Assembly: GCA_017438745.1 (NCBI GenBank)
Contig: JAFRUS010000044.1
Span: forward strand, 1 to 39,530
Source of the DNA: Oscillospiraceae bacterium
GTDB lineage: Bacteria > Bacillota > Clostridia > Oscillospirales > Ruminococcaceae
Length of the DNA stretch: 39,530 nt
Direction: 5' to 3'
The notes under the pieces were generated by a model. That model was not told where the DNA came from. It made no database searches and saw only the letters and a list, made by a program, of their open reading frames with translations. Made by a program: the position numbers and the translations under genes. Shown here in pieces: positions 31,553 through 39,530 of the stretch (the stretch's first letter is position 1; every line of letters begins with the position of its first letter).

Positions 31553-34280
31553 ATTCCACCGATTTAAGCGATTCTGCCATATTGATACGTACAAGCTTTA
31601 TCTCCATGAAAAGACTTACAATGAAGTTGAAGAGGAAGGTGAGGGCGATGCTGTACAGAAAACTTTCACGCAGTATTTTCGCACTGAAATCGACAAGATC
31701 TACTTTGATCTGATCCATGACGAAACGGTGCAGGAATATGCCGGCGACGGCGCCGACGACGGTACCCATTGCGGTGAGTGCAAGGTTTTCGCGCATAACG
31801 TAGGATGATGTTTCGCGGTGGAAGAAACCGAGGACTTTTATTGTCGCTATCTCACGGACACGTTCGGTAATGTTGATGTTCGTGAGATTGTAAAGAACGA
31901 TGAAAGCAAGTCCGGCTGCGCAGACGATAACAACGAGGACGATGTAATCGAGACTGCCCATCATCTTTCCGAGACGTGTTTTAAGATTGTCGAAGACCAT
32001 CATCTGCATTACGTGACTGTTTTTCGATACGGCTGCGGAAGCTTCGTTTATATCCATGTCTTTTCTGAAATTAAGAAATGCACAGTTGAGCTCAGTTTCA
32101 GTGTCCAGCTGATCGTTCATGGTACCGATGCCGAGAAAGACAACGTTATATACATGGTTCTCAAATATGCCGGTGACTTTAACATTCAGCTCACGCATAT
32201 CCTCATCACGAAGCTTCATCATGCTTCCGGTCTGTATGCCGTAGCGGTCGGCAATGCTGTGACTGATAACCGCTTCACCTTCTGACGGTGCTTTGAGTTT
32301 TTTTCCTTTCATATCGCGGAGCACGAAGTAATTATCCATGTTCTCAAAACTTTCTGCGGCATAAATGGTAACACTCTTGACCTTTTTTCCGTACAGAAGA
32401 TCCCATGATCCGGTGTACAGCAGAGTGTGGTCAGTCGTGTTTTCATCAAAGGTGGTCTTAAGATCTTCCGGCATTTCCGTGCCCGTGTTTCTTAATACTG
32501 CAGATGCGTCTGCTACCTGTATTTCATCGTACTGGGTATCGGCAAATCCTGCGATGGAATCCTTTAATCCGAATCCGGTGATAAGCAGGGCAGTGCATCC
32601 GCCGATGCCGAGTATCATCATGAACAGCCTCTTTTTATATCGGAAGATGTTTCTTATTGATACCTTGTGGAGAAAGCTGATATGGTTCCAGATAAAACCG
32701 ATGTACTCAAGAAGGACTCTCTTTCCCGGCTTCGGAGCTTTCGGTCTCATCAGTTCCGCAGCTGTTTCCGAGAGTTCGGCACGGCAGCTTGACCATGTGA
32801 CACCGACTGAGCACAGAAGTGATACGGTAAGTGCGATAACAGCAAGATCGCGGCTGAAAATATAGCGTACAGGCAGAGGAAGATACATAAGTGTGTACGT
32901 CTTCCAGATGATCCTCGGGAACAGATAGCTTCCGGCTGCGTAGCCGCCTGCACATCCGATCACGGCTGCAAGTCCGGAGTAGAACATGAATTTTCCCATG
33001 ACCGTGCCTTCGGAATATCCGAGCGCTTTCAGTATTCCTATCTGCGTGCGCTGATCCTCGACCATACGGCTCATCGTTGTCATACAGACGAGAGCGGCTA
33101 CCAGTATGAAGAATACAGGAAATACTTTTGCTACCTGTGCTACTATATCGGAGTCGCTTTCAAAGCAGGCGTATCCGATGTTTGTATTTCTGTCAAGCAC
33201 GTATGTTTCAGCTTTCTGAAGCTTTGCAAGTTCCTTTTCGCCTTTTTCGATCCCGTCTTCACCGTCTTTTACCTGTTTTTCATAATCGGCGAGCGAGGTC
33301 TCATATTCTTTAAGACCGTTTTCATATTCAGCATACGCGGAGTCGTACTGTTCCTTTCCTGATGCGTACTGTTCCGGCATGATATCCTTTATTTTTTCAA
33401 GTTCTTCAAGCTGTCTGTCAAGTTCAGCTTTTCCGTCATCAATTTTCTGCTTCGCCTCATCAAGCTGCTGTTTTCCTTCATTACGCTTATCCTCAAATTC
33501 GGCTTTGCTGTCATTCAGTTTTTGTTCCGCTTCCTTGTAGATCTTGTCAGACTGCAGCTTAGCGCGGGAATCGGTCAGGCTTTTCCACTGCTTTTCTCTG
33601 CCGTCCATATATTCTTCATATTCATCGGAATATATGGTATGATCCTGATCAAAACGTATGTAGGCTTCAGTGTAAACTTCTATATTGAAGGCTTCCTTCG
33701 GCAGATAGACAAAAGTCTTTATCTCACCGTTGCCGAGAGATGTGTTTCCGCGTTCAAAGTTGATGTAAAGAGGGGAGTCAGCAAGTCCGACTACGGTAAA
33801 TGTGTTTGTTTTAAGTCTGTTTTTTACCGAATCAGGATTGCTGTCCGCAAGAGTGATCTGACTTCCGACCGCGGCTTTCCCGGTTTCGGCGATGCACTCA
33901 TTTTCGTTCTCAGGCATTCTGCCTTCCGTGAGTTTTATACTGTTCACACCTTCCGTAATGGAATGTGCCTTCACTACATGTTCGTTAAGTCCGGCTCTGA
34001 TAAAATCAAGGCTGTACGCACCTTCAGCGTACCGGACGTCTTTCTGCTCGCGGAAGAAATCAATATCTTCTTCCTGCCATCCGACTGCGGAAAGCAGTCT
34101 GTAGTCGTAGAACTGCTGCTCTTCAAGGAAGCGGTTTATCGTGTCTATCATTGCAGGAGTAGTTATTCTTACTCCCGTGAAAAATCCGACTCCGAGAGCT
34201 ATTATAGCCATTATGGCGAAAAATCTTCCGAAGGTACTGCGTATCTCACGCAGCGTGTTTTTTACTATAGCACTTCTCAT
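31551..34280 (-). CDS. FtsX-type ABC transporter permease with coiled-coil insert
   Basis: The 909-residue membrane protein starts with a cytoplasmic tail and a first span (~19-40). An outer region of ~350 residues follows, including a coiled coil from ~240 to ~355 rich in Glu, Lys and Gln (KIYKEAEQKLNDSKAEFEDK), then three spans (~390-500). A second repeat has its own first span (~550), an outer domain and three spans at the C-terminus. This is the duplicated FtsX layout of MacB-like or lipoprotein/peptide exporters. It starts four bases after the ATPase stop. Such systems export peptides or lipoproteins or sense envelope stress; the substrate is unknown. Confidence 0.9.
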   Translation of the reverse strand: MRSAIVKNTLREIRSTFGRFFAIMAIIALGVGFFTGVRITTPAMIDTINRFLEEQQFYDYRLLSAVGWQEEDIDFFREQKDVRYAEGAYSLDFIRAGLNEHVVKAHSITEGVNSIKLTEGRMPENENECIAETGKAAVGSQITLADSNPDSVKNRLKTNTFTVVGLADSPLYINFERGNTSLGNGEIKTFVYLPKEAFNIEVYTEAYIRFDQDHTIYSDEYEEYMDGREKQWKSLTDSRAKLQSDKIYKEAEQKLNDSKAEFEDKRNEGKQQLDEAKQKIDDGKAELDRQLEELEKIKDIMPEQYASGKEQYDSAYAEYENGLKEYETSLADYEKQVKDGEDGIEKGEKELAKLQKAETYVLDRNTNIGYACFESDSDIVAQVAKVFPVFFILVAALVCMTTMSRMVEDQRTQIGILKALGYSEGTVMGKFMFYSGLAAVIGCAGGYAAGSYLFPRIIWKTYTLMYLPLPVRYIFSRDLAVIALTVSLLCSVGVTWSSCRAELSETAAELMRPKAPKPGKRVLLEYIGFIWNHISFLHKVSIRNIFRYKKRLFMMILGIGGCTALLITGFGLKDSIAGFADTQYDEIQVADASAVLRNTGTEMPEDLKTTFDENTTDHTLLYTGSWDLLYGKKVKSVTIYAAESFENMDNYFVLRDMKGKKLKAPSEGEAVISHSIADRYGIQTGSMMKLRDEDMRELNVKVTGIFENHVYNVVFLGIGTMNDQLDTETELNCAFLNFRKDMDINEASAAVSKNSHVMQMMVFDNLKTRLGKMMGSLDYIVLVVIVCAAGLAFIVLYNLTNINITERVREIATIKVLGFFHRETSSYVMRENLALTAMGTVVGAVAGIFLHRFVMDQIKVDLVDFSAKILRESFLYSIALTFLFNFIVSLFMEIKLVRINMAESLKSVE

Positions 34281-34284
34281 GACA

Positions 34285-34989
34285 TCACCATTCTATAGCA
34301 TCGATATCTGCCGGTTCGTCGTTTATGCGGATGTCTGAAACCGTGCCGCTTTTTACAGTGATCACGCGGTCGGCCACAGGCGTTATAGCCTGATTGTGAG
34401 TTATTACGATCACCGTCATTCCTGTTTTGCGGCAGGTATCATGAAGAAGTTTGAGTACAGATTTTCCGGTTGCGTAATCAAGCGCTCCGGTCGGCTCGTC
34501 GCAGAGCAGAAGCTTCGGATTTTTTGCAAGTGCTCTTGCGATGGCAACACGCTGCTGTTCACCGCCGGAAAGCTGGGAAGGGAAGTTCTTCATACGTTCA
34601 GCAAGACCAACCTGTCCGAGTACAGCCTTTGCGTCAAGCGGTTCCCGGCATATCTGTGCGGCAAGCTCTACATTTTCAAGTGCGGTCAGATTCGGTACAA
34701 GGTTATAGAACTGAAAGACAAAACCTACATCATATCTTCTGTATGCCGTAAGTTTTCTTCTTTTCAGTGCAGATATCTCGTTTCCGTCAAGAAAAACGCT
34801 GCCTTCCGTGAGAGTCTCCATGCCGCCGAGTATATTTAGTATAGTTGTTTTTCCAGCGCCGGATGCTCCGACTATAACACAGAATTCACCTTTGTTAATT
34901 TCAAAATTGACGTCCTTCAGGGCATGTATCTCAACTTCGCCCGACTTATACGTCTTTTTTACATTTTTAAATTCTACGTATGCGCTCAT
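34285..34989 (-). CDS. ABC transporter ATP-binding protein (MacB/LolD-like)
   Basis: The 234-residue ATPase has Walker [10 protein letters not shown] (41-49), the Q-loop [19 protein letters not shown], the signature [15 protein letters not shown] (140-154), Walker [13 protein letters not shown] (D164, E165) and the switch histidine in VIVITHN. The [15 protein letters not shown] and PTGALD features fit the MacB/LolD/FtsE group, which pairs with FtsX-type permeases, and the permease gene follows directly. GAAAGGAC lies ahead of the ATG. No clear promoter was found in the 75 bp before it. Confidence 0.95.
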   Translation of the reverse strand: MSAYVEFKNVKKTYKSGEVEIHALKDVNFEINKGEFCVIVGASGAGKTTILNILGGMETLTEGSVFLDGNEISALKRRKLTAYRRYDVGFVFQFYNLVPNLTALENVELAAQICREPLDAKAVLGQVGLAERMKNFPSQLSGGEQQRVAIARALAKNPKLLLCDEPTGALDYATGKSVLKLLHDTCRKTGMTVIVITHNQAITPVADRVITVKSGTVSDIRINDEPADIDAIEW

Positions 34990-35010
34990 GTTTGTCCTTT
35001 CTTCGTCATA

Positions 35011-35042
35011 AAAAGACCTCTGATATAATAATACCAGAGGCC
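35011..35042 (-). terminator. Terminator after pilT (minus strand)
   Basis: On the minus strand GGCCTCTG / CAGAGGTC (one G-U pair) is followed by TTTT. Confidence 0.75.
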
Positions 35043-35064
35043 GGAATTATTTTTGCTTGTCAGA

Positions 35065-36141
35065 TCAGAACATCATCGACGGATCGCCGAGTGTCTGTGA
35101 AAGCTCACCCTTGTTTGTGCTGTGGTTGAGAGCCATTTCCTTTGTGATGAGTCCTTCACGTACAAGACGTGCAAGGTCGGAATTGAGTGTGTGCATTCCC
35201 TGTGCCTTACCCATCTGCATTGTTGAAACGAGCTGGTGGCACTTTTCAGTTCTTACAAGGTTCATGGCAGCGTCTGTACCGATGAGAATCTCAGTAGCTG
35301 CAACTCGTCCGTTTCCTGCTGCAAGAGGAACGAGACACTGTGAAATAACGCCGCGGAGTGTTGTTGAAAGCATTGTTCTTACCTGAGCCTGTGCGTGAGG
35401 AGGGCAGGCATCGATGATACGGTCGATAGTCTGCGGAGCACTTGTTGTATGGAGTGTACCCATTACAAGGTGTCCTGTTTCAGCGGCTGTAAGAGCAAGT
35501 GAGATAGTTTCGTAGTCACGCATTTCGCCGACGAGGATGATATCCGGGTCTTCACGGAGCGCTGAACGGAGAGCGGCATTGAAGTCCTTTACATCTGAGC
35601 CGACTTCACGCTGTCTGATAGTTGCCATGTTCTGAACGTATACATATTCTATAGGGTCTTCAATTGTAAGAATGTGTACCGGCTTAGTGTTGTTGATCTC
35701 ATTGATCATAGCCGCAAGAGTTGTTGACTTACCTGAACCTGTAGGACCTGTAACGAGGATAAGACCTCTTGGTTCGTTGCAGAGAGTCTTGAGAACTGAA
35801 GGAAGTCCCATTGCTTCAAGTGAAGGAGCGGTCGTGTTCAGAAGTCGGAGAACAGCACCTATCTGTCCTTTTGCCCTGAACACATTGACTCTGCATCGTG
35901 AACCGTCCGGACTCTGAAGCGCAAAGTCAAGGTCAAAGCCGTCGTCGAGCTGGCTTCGCTGTTCCTGGTTAAGCATTGAAAGAATGAGGTCTGAAACGTC
36001 GTTGTCGGTAAGATCGATACCGCACGGTTCAAGACTTCCGTGTATTCTGAAAACAGTAGGCAGACCTACTGTGAAATGAATGTCTGAAGTTTTTCTGCTT
36101 CTTGCGATCTGAATGATCTCATATAAGTTGTTGATGTTCAT
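35065..36141 (-). CDS. pilT: Type IV pilus retraction ATPase PilT-like
   Basis: The 358-residue secretion-type ATPase has an N-terminal domain beginning SDIHFTVGLPTVFRIHGSL, Walker A GPTGSGKST (132-140), the Asp box LTIEDPIEYVY, Walker B LREDPDIILVGEMRD and the His box TAAETGHLVMGTLHTTSA, all typical of PilT. PilT hexamers depolymerise type IV pili in the cytoplasm and drive twitching and surface attachment. I chose ATG 36141 because GGGAGGATC precedes it; the longer frame from 36162 lies across that site. It is transcribed divergently from a diguanylate cyclase. No other pilus gene lies in the window. Confidence 0.93.
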   Translation of the reverse strand: MNINNLYEIIQIARSRKTSDIHFTVGLPTVFRIHGSLEPCGIDLTDNDVSDLILSMLNQEQRSQLDDGFDLDFALQSPDGSRCRVNVFRAKGQIGAVLRLLNTTAPSLEAMGLPSVLKTLCNEPRGLILVTGPTGSGKSTTLAAMINEINNTKPVHILTIEDPIEYVYVQNMATIRQREVGSDVKDFNAALRSALREDPDIILVGEMRDYETISLALTAAETGHLVMGTLHTTSAPQTIDRIIDACPPHAQAQVRTMLSTTLRGVISQCLVPLAAGNGRVAATEILIGTDAAMNLVRTEKCHQLVSTMQMGKAQGMHTLNSDLARLVREGLITKEMALNHSTNKGELSQTLGDPSMMF

Positions 36142-36230
36142 TGAGTGATCCTCCCTAATCATAAAAATGTATAGAAATTAATATGCCAGTATGATCTTAA
36201 TTTGTATGATCAATAAATTGAATAATACTT

Positions 36231-36259
36231 ATTGTAGCACATATTTGTGAATATTTCAA
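36231..36259 (-). promoter_or_regulatory. Promoter TTGAAA-17-TACAAT for pilT
   Basis: On the minus strand TTGAAA (36259-36254) and TACAAT (36236-36231) with a 17 bp spacer. Confidence 0.65.
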
Positions 36260-36425
36260 GATGTTAAAGCAAATATACAGACCACAATTGCGGCATGATT
36301 ATCGGGTAATGATAAATACAAAATATTATTGTCAGTTACTGTTGTTGTCAGCCTGAATCTGAGATTTTCCGGACATCTGATCACATAGTATTTAAAAATC
36401 ATCACCATGGATTGTTGTGTTGATA

Positions 36426-36454
36426 TTGACGAAACCGAACTTTTGTACTATAAT
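36426..36454 (+). promoter_or_regulatory. Promoter TTGACG-17-TATAAT for the diguanylate cyclase gene
   Basis: TTGACG at 36426-36431 and TATAAT at 36449-36454. The 430 bp between pilT and this gene otherwise holds AT-rich sequence and one long leader hairpin. Confidence 0.75.
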
Positions 36455-36504
36455 AAATATATTAAACATTAACAGGGATTATTAATGAAATATTGGTCGG
36501 TCTG

Positions 36505-36535
36505 TTGATCAGTAATAGTAAAAGAAATAGTTTCT
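36505..36535 (+). other. Leader hairpin upstream of the diguanylate cyclase gene
   Basis: ATAGTAAAAGAAA and TTTCTTTTTACTAT (about 36505-36535) pair with one bulge around a short TAG loop in the ~135 nt leader. No T-run follows. It does not match the c-di-GMP riboswitch pattern I know. Confidence 0.45.
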
Positions 36536-36594
36536 TTTTACTATCAGCCGATATGCAGATCCGCAAGGCAATATAATCACAGGGGGTAATTAAT

Positions 36595-38016
36595 ATGGAT
36601 CTTCAGTCTTTAGTAAATAAATTCAAGGTCATAGCAGGGGTGTATGCGTTCGATATTCTTCCGGACGGAACCTACAGCGAAATACGCATCATGGCGATCA
36701 ATTCACTTAACACTATGATGTTCAGGATGAATCCTGATGCACCGGAATTTTATCCGGGTGTTCCTCTCCGCAGATATTTCACCGAGATAAATCTTGAAAA
36801 TTTCATGTACAGATGTGCTGCAGGAAATGAACCTTTGTATTCCTACGTAAATGCGTTCGGAATGTGGATCAAGGGTTTCTATCTGCCGCTTGATGAGGAC
36901 GGAAATATCATAAATGAAAAAGGCGAGCCGAATACTTCGCCGCGAACAGCATACTGTTTATACATAACAACACGTTCTGCGGAAGCAGATACAGATTATA
37001 TGACGCAGCATTCCGAAGGTGTCTCATCCGCTGTAATGAACATAAGCCTTAAGCTTCATGAAACTCCGAATTATCATCAGGCTATGGCAGCGGCAGTAAG
37101 TGAGATCAAGAAGGCATGCCGTTCCGAAAGGTGCGCTCTGTATACCGTCGATGTCAGCAACCAGCACTGTAATTTCATAAATTCAGATGGTTCGCAGCGT
37201 GGTTTCCTTGAAGCGTTTGCCTCTGAAATGGGACGTTCGCCGTTCGAGGTGGCGATGGAATGGGAGAGAGATCTGGAAGACAGTGACTGTCTGCTCCTTG
37301 AAAATCTTGAAGTGGTGAAAGAACGTGATCCGGTATGGTACGAATCGCTGTGCAAATATGACATCAGAAATATCATACTCTATGCGATAAGAAATAATAA
37401 TACACTTGTCGGATTTATCTGGGCAGCAAACTTTGACGTTTCAAAGATCATGCAGATCAAAGAAACTATGGAACTCACAACGTTCCTTATTGCCGCAGTA
37501 ATAGCCAACCATCAGATGGTTTCCAAGCTTGAATTCCAGAGTAAAACAGATGGCCTTACGCAGGTAAACAACCGTAATGCCATGAATAATTTTGTTGACA
37601 GGATCATTTCCGGTGAGGAAAAGCGACCTTCCGCAATGGGTGTGGTTTTCGCCGACCTTAACGGACTTAAGACAGTAAACGATGATCTCGGCCATGAAGC
37701 AGGTGACAAGCTCCTTGCCAGAGCCGGTTCGCTTCTGAAACTTGCCTTCGGTGACGACGATATTTACCGTGCCGGCGGCGACGAGTTCGTAATCTTCTGT
37801 CCGGAAATCACAGAAGAAAACCTTGATAAACACGTAAGTCAGCTCCGCTCACTTGCCGACAGCACTCCTGACGTAAGCTTCGCAGTCGGTTCCGTATACG
37901 TAACCGGCGACTACGACATCCGCACAGCAATGAACGCAGCCGATGAACTTATGTATAAGGACAAGCAGGAATACTACCGCAGACATCCTGAAAAGGACAG
38001 AAGGAAAACACGGTAA
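36595..38016 (+). CDS. Diguanylate cyclase, paralog of the one at 25354
   Basis: The 473-residue protein has the same layout as the 25354 gene: a PAS-like N-terminal part (~1-130), a GAF-like part (~150-305) and a GGDEF domain with intact motif G394-GDEF preceded by FADLNGLKTVNDDLGHEAGD. No RxxD inhibitory site is visible. Shared blocks such as VKERDPVWYESLCKYDIRNI and TMELTTFLIAAVI show common descent. GGGGGT lies upstream of ATG 36595. It is divergent from pilT, and c-di-GMP often controls type IV pili, so a functional link is plausible but inferred. Confidence 0.9.
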   Translation: MDLQSLVNKFKVIAGVYAFDILPDGTYSEIRIMAINSLNTMMFRMNPDAPEFYPGVPLRRYFTEINLENFMYRCAAGNEPLYSYVNAFGMWIKGFYLPLDEDGNIINEKGEPNTSPRTAYCLYITTRSAEADTDYMTQHSEGVSSAVMNISLKLHETPNYHQAMAAAVSEIKKACRSERCALYTVDVSNQHCNFINSDGSQRGFLEAFASEMGRSPFEVAMEWERDLEDSDCLLLENLEVVKERDPVWYESLCKYDIRNIILYAIRNNNTLVGFIWAANFDVSKIMQIKETMELTTFLIAAVIANHQMVSKLEFQSKTDGLTQVNNRNAMNNFVDRIISGEEKRPSAMGVVFADLNGLKTVNDDLGHEAGDKLLARAGSLLKLAFGDDDIYRAGGDEFVIFCPEITEENLDKHVSQLRSLADSTPDVSFAVGSVYVTGDYDIRTAMNAADELMYKDKQEYYRRHPEKDRRKTR

Positions 38017-38044
38017 CGTTTAAAATACAGTAAATAAAAATCAC

Positions 38045-38086
38045 GGGTACAAAGAAGTCAATCGCTTCTTTGCACCCTTTTCTTTT
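38045..38086 (+). terminator. Terminator after the diguanylate cyclase gene
   Basis: Stem GGGT.CAAAGAAG / CTTCTTTG.ACCC (38045-38057 with 38065-38077) followed by TTTTCTTTT. Confidence 0.85.
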
Positions 38087-38111
38087 GTACGGACACCATT
38101 TCCGCACGAAA

Positions 38112-38173
38112 AGGTGGCAGCCACCTGTTCGGTGTCTGCAAATTGAAAACCGCAGCACTTTCGTGCCGCGGTT
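38112..38173 (-). terminator. Two tandem hairpin terminators for the PBECR4-like gene
   Basis: On the minus strand AACCGC.GCAC-GAAA-GTGC.GCGGTT (38173-38148) is followed by TTTTCAATTT. A second hairpin AGGTGG-CTG-CCACCT (38126-38112) then runs into TTTT. Confidence 0.8.
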
Positions 38174-38213
38174 GAAAACAAGGTCATTAGTTTTAGGAGT
38201 TACGATAGGGTTG

Positions 38214-39035
38214 TTACTTGTATTTCTCATCTCTGTAACTGGCAAGTTCAGATTTTTCATCAAGATCAGGCATAGGACGACGCAATTGCTCCATTCTCTC
38301 GAAAGCTGCTCTTCGTTCACGCATATTGTGTACATAGGCTTTATGCGTGAATATATCTTTCAATGTGATTTTATCGCCTTTTTCGTATTTTCCTTCATAT
38401 AGAATGGTGTATCTTTGCTGCTTGTCAGTTAAATCAACACAATCGGGAAAGGCGGAAATTATCTTCAGTTTTATAGGCTGATCCTTTTTTTCTTCTTTGT
38501 TATCCTGATACATAAACAAATATATTTTCTGGAGTTTGTTTTCAGAAGATAAATTAGGAATACAAAGCATATAATCTGCTTTAATCTGAGAACGTCCCAT
38601 GGATTTTCCATTATAACGCCTGCAACTTTTGCTTGAATCCCATTTATAAAAAGTGCCGTGGAATGCGTTATCAAGAATGAAACCTATGTTTTTTAATGCC
38701 GATATTCTGTCATGAAGAACATACGGTTTTTCAGTTACAGAATTGAAAGTTCTATCAAATGGTTTGCTGTAATATATACTTTGTTCCAGCGTGTCAATTG
38801 TGATTTTTCTATTGAGAATATCCTGCACAAAGTACTTCTTCTTTTTTACATTGTTGGTGCTGAGTCCATTTATATCTTTTAAGTGATCTAATCCGATAAT
38901 GTGTGTAAACTCATCTCTTGAGCACCTCATGTCAACATTTATTTCGATTCTCTTATTGTTACCAAGTATAAAATAGTAGTTGTATTTTGACGCTGTCATG
39001 TAATTCTGAGCACAATCAAAAAGTAAATCGTTCAT
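38214..39035 (-). CDS. PBECR4-like nuclease-domain protein
   Basis: In this 273-residue protein the first ~150 residues match my memory of the PBECR4 family, a predicted RNase-fold (barnase/EndoU/colicin/RelE-like) domain found in phage and toxin contexts. The key block is FTHIIGLDHLKDINGL, then a YFVQDILNRKIT helix and basic motifs around 130-150 (KSCRRYNGKSMGRS). The C-terminal ~100 residues are charged and lack a family I know. It has no signal peptide. AAAGGAA precedes ATG 39035; the ATG four bases upstream is in a frame that stops at once. It lies behind a structured leader RNA with a terminator, so expression is likely controlled by premature termination. Confidence 0.6.
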   Translation of the reverse strand: MNDLLFDCAQNYMTASKYNYYFILGNNKRIEINVDMRCSRDEFTHIIGLDHLKDINGLSTNNVKKKKYFVQDILNRKITIDTLEQSIYYSKPFDRTFNSVTEKPYVLHDRISALKNIGFILDNAFHGTFYKWDSSKSCRRYNGKSMGRSQIKADYMLCIPNLSSENKLQKIYLFMYQDNKEEKKDQPIKLKIISAFPDCVDLTDKQQRYTILYEGKYEKGDKITLKDIFTHKAYVHNMRERRAAFERMEQLRRPMPDLDEKSELASYRDEKYK

Positions 39036-39052
39036 TCATATTCCTTTCAAAT

Positions 39053-39276
39053 GAAAAGAGCCTTGATTTTTCATCAAGGCTCATATACATGCATATTTTC
39101 TTTTCGGCTAAAAGCCTATTCGGGCTTTGGCTGACATGCAACCCTGAAAATTAAACTCCATCTTAGACTCTCCCGACCTAACCTAAGATATCAGCGTTTG
39201 ACAATCTGCTACGACTATGAAGTTTCGTCAGATTGTTCGGCGATAAACCGCCTGCTCAACAGAAATCTCTGTTGCT
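39053..39276 (-). ncRNA. Structured leader or small RNA upstream of the PBECR4-like gene
   Basis: A consensus promoter would start an RNA near 39276. Downstream hairpins are CAACAGA-GATT-TCTGTTG (39274-39257), GGCG-N6-CGCC (39252-39239), ACAATCTGACGA / TCGT.CAGATTGT (39236-39201), ATCTTAG / CTAAGAT (39189-39160) and AAAGCC / GGCTTT (~39127-39111). A perfect 10 bp terminator stem with TTTT ends it (39082-39054). No open reading frame explains this layout. I could not match it to a riboswitch, T-box, 6S, SRP or RNase P RNA that I know. It is either a stand-alone RNA or an attenuating leader of the next gene, whose start is 18 bases after the terminator. Confidence 0.65.
39054..39082 (-). terminator. 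Terminator at the end of the leader RNA
   Basis: Minus-strand GAGCCTTGAT-GAAAA-ATCAAGGCTC followed by TTTTC. The same RNA then reaches the ribosome binding site AAAGGAA. Confidence 0.85.
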
Positions 39277-39282
39277 ATTTAT

Positions 39283-39311
39283 ATTATAAGCTATTTCTTC
39301 AGTTGTGTCAA
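39283..39311 (-). promoter_or_regulatory. Promoter TTGACA-17-TATAAT for the leader RNA
   Basis: On the minus strand both hexamers are perfect (39311-39306 and 39288-39283) with a 17 bp spacer. It is the strongest promoter in the window. Confidence 0.88.
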
Positions 39312-39339
39312 GGCATCTGAGAGTATTGCCCTTTTGTTA

Positions 39340-39368
39340 TTGCCAAAAAGCCATAAATACAGTATACT
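39340..39368 (+). promoter_or_regulatory. Promoter TTGCCA-17-TATACT for the AAA-ATPase-like gene
   Basis: TTGCCA at 39340-39345 and TATACT at 39363-39368 with a 17 bp spacer, divergent from the leader RNA promoter. Confidence 0.55.
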
Positions 39369-39406
39369 AATATATGAAAGAAAACAACGGGAAAGGAGCA
39401 GATAAT

Positions 39407-39530
39407 ATGCCTCGTGGAATAGGAACAGGAGTGCAGAGCTTCAGCAAACTGATAGAGGAAAACTGTTTTTTTATAGACAAGACGAAGTTCATAAAGGACT
39501 GGTGGACAGCAAAGGATGAAGTTACCCTTA
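39407..39530 (+). CDS. AAA-ATPase-like / PD-(D/E)XK family protein, 5' end (partial)
   Basis: Only 41 codons are present before the right edge. The sequence MPRGIGTGVQSFSKLIEENC followed by FFIDKTKFIKDWW matches the start of the large clostridial and Bacteroidetes family with an AAA-ATPase-like domain and a C-terminal nuclease-like DUF1703 domain. In these proteins the motif F-x-x-L-x-x-E/D-N-x-x-x-x-DKT precedes the Walker A region. AAGGAG precedes ATG 39407; an in-frame ATG at 39374 lies before that site. The biological role of this family is not settled. The gene is divergent from the PBECR4-like gene. Confidence 0.8.
   Translation, partial: MPRGIGTGVQSFSKLIEENCFFIDKTKFIKDWWTAKDEVTL

Noticed and set aside
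33522..34298. 258-codon plus-strand frame opposite the FtsX permease
   Set aside because: It is a shadow of the minus-strand permease, with biased low-complexity translation and no start signals.
36455..36594. Possible c-di-GMP riboswitch in the cyclase leader
   Set aside because: The hairpin present lacks the conserved GEMM core and the tetraloop-receptor pattern; only a simple A/T-rich stem is visible.
39053..39276. T-box, 6S, SRP or RNase P RNA at the right end
   Set aside because: I could not find the T-box sequence, the SRP domain IV loop or the RNase P core segments, and the multi-hairpin layout is unlike the 6S rod.

Overview
The window looks like a chromosomal segment of a cellulolytic Ruminococcus of the R. 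flavefaciens / R. champanellensis type. I base this on a family 9 cellulase with a CBM3c and a C-terminal dockerin, a second dockerin protein cut by the left edge, moderate-to-low GC, Gram-positive ribosome binding sites, anaerobic metabolism (NrdDG, NfnAB) and a SCIFF ranthipeptide locus. No rRNA, tRNA, CRISPR array, phage block or insertion sequence was recognised. The species is an inference.

Left part (1-16 kb). It opens with the 3' end of a cohesin-like/dockerin protein. Then come a CpsB-type PHP protein that has lost most metal ligands, a membrane-anchored family 2 glycosyltransferase coupled to a WG-repeat protein, metK, an electron-bifurcating pair (nfnA-nfnB) with yajC behind it, the SCIFF precursor and its radical SAM maturase, two tandem membrane-anchored SGNH hydrolases with a DUF4358-like lipoprotein, and nrdD-nrdG.

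Middle part (16-28 kb). An orphan family 5 solute-binding lipoprotein is followed by a membrane GGDEF-EAL protein (degenerate GGDEF, intact EAL), the M16 pair yfmF-yfmH, lgt, folD, a soluble diguanylate cyclase and galE. From about 22.6 to 24.65 kb the codon usage changes sharply, with breakpoints inside yfmH and folD, which suggests a recombined tract.

Right part (28-39.5 kb). This holds the GH9-CBM3c-dockerin cellulase (minus strand), an AbrB-type/RelE-like toxin-antitoxin pair, an FtsX-type ABC exporter, a PilT ATPase divergent from a second diguanylate cyclase paralogous to the one at 25.4 kb, and a PBECR4-like nuclease-domain protein. That last gene sits behind a strong promoter, about 220 nt of hairpin-rich leader RNA and an intrinsic terminator. 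A divergent AAA-ATPase-like gene runs off the right edge.

Genome-level signals. About ten copies or fragments of a ~110 bp palindromic, MITE-like repeat occupy intergenic gaps between 1.9 and 28 kb and none lie to the right of that. A second small repeat family is confined to the codon-shifted tract. Several promoters are followed at once by a hairpin and T-run starting near the transcription start. The best candidates for something undescribed are the structured RNA leader with its PBECR4-like gene (39.28-38.21 kb), the five-cysteine SCIFF precursor, and the repeat family.
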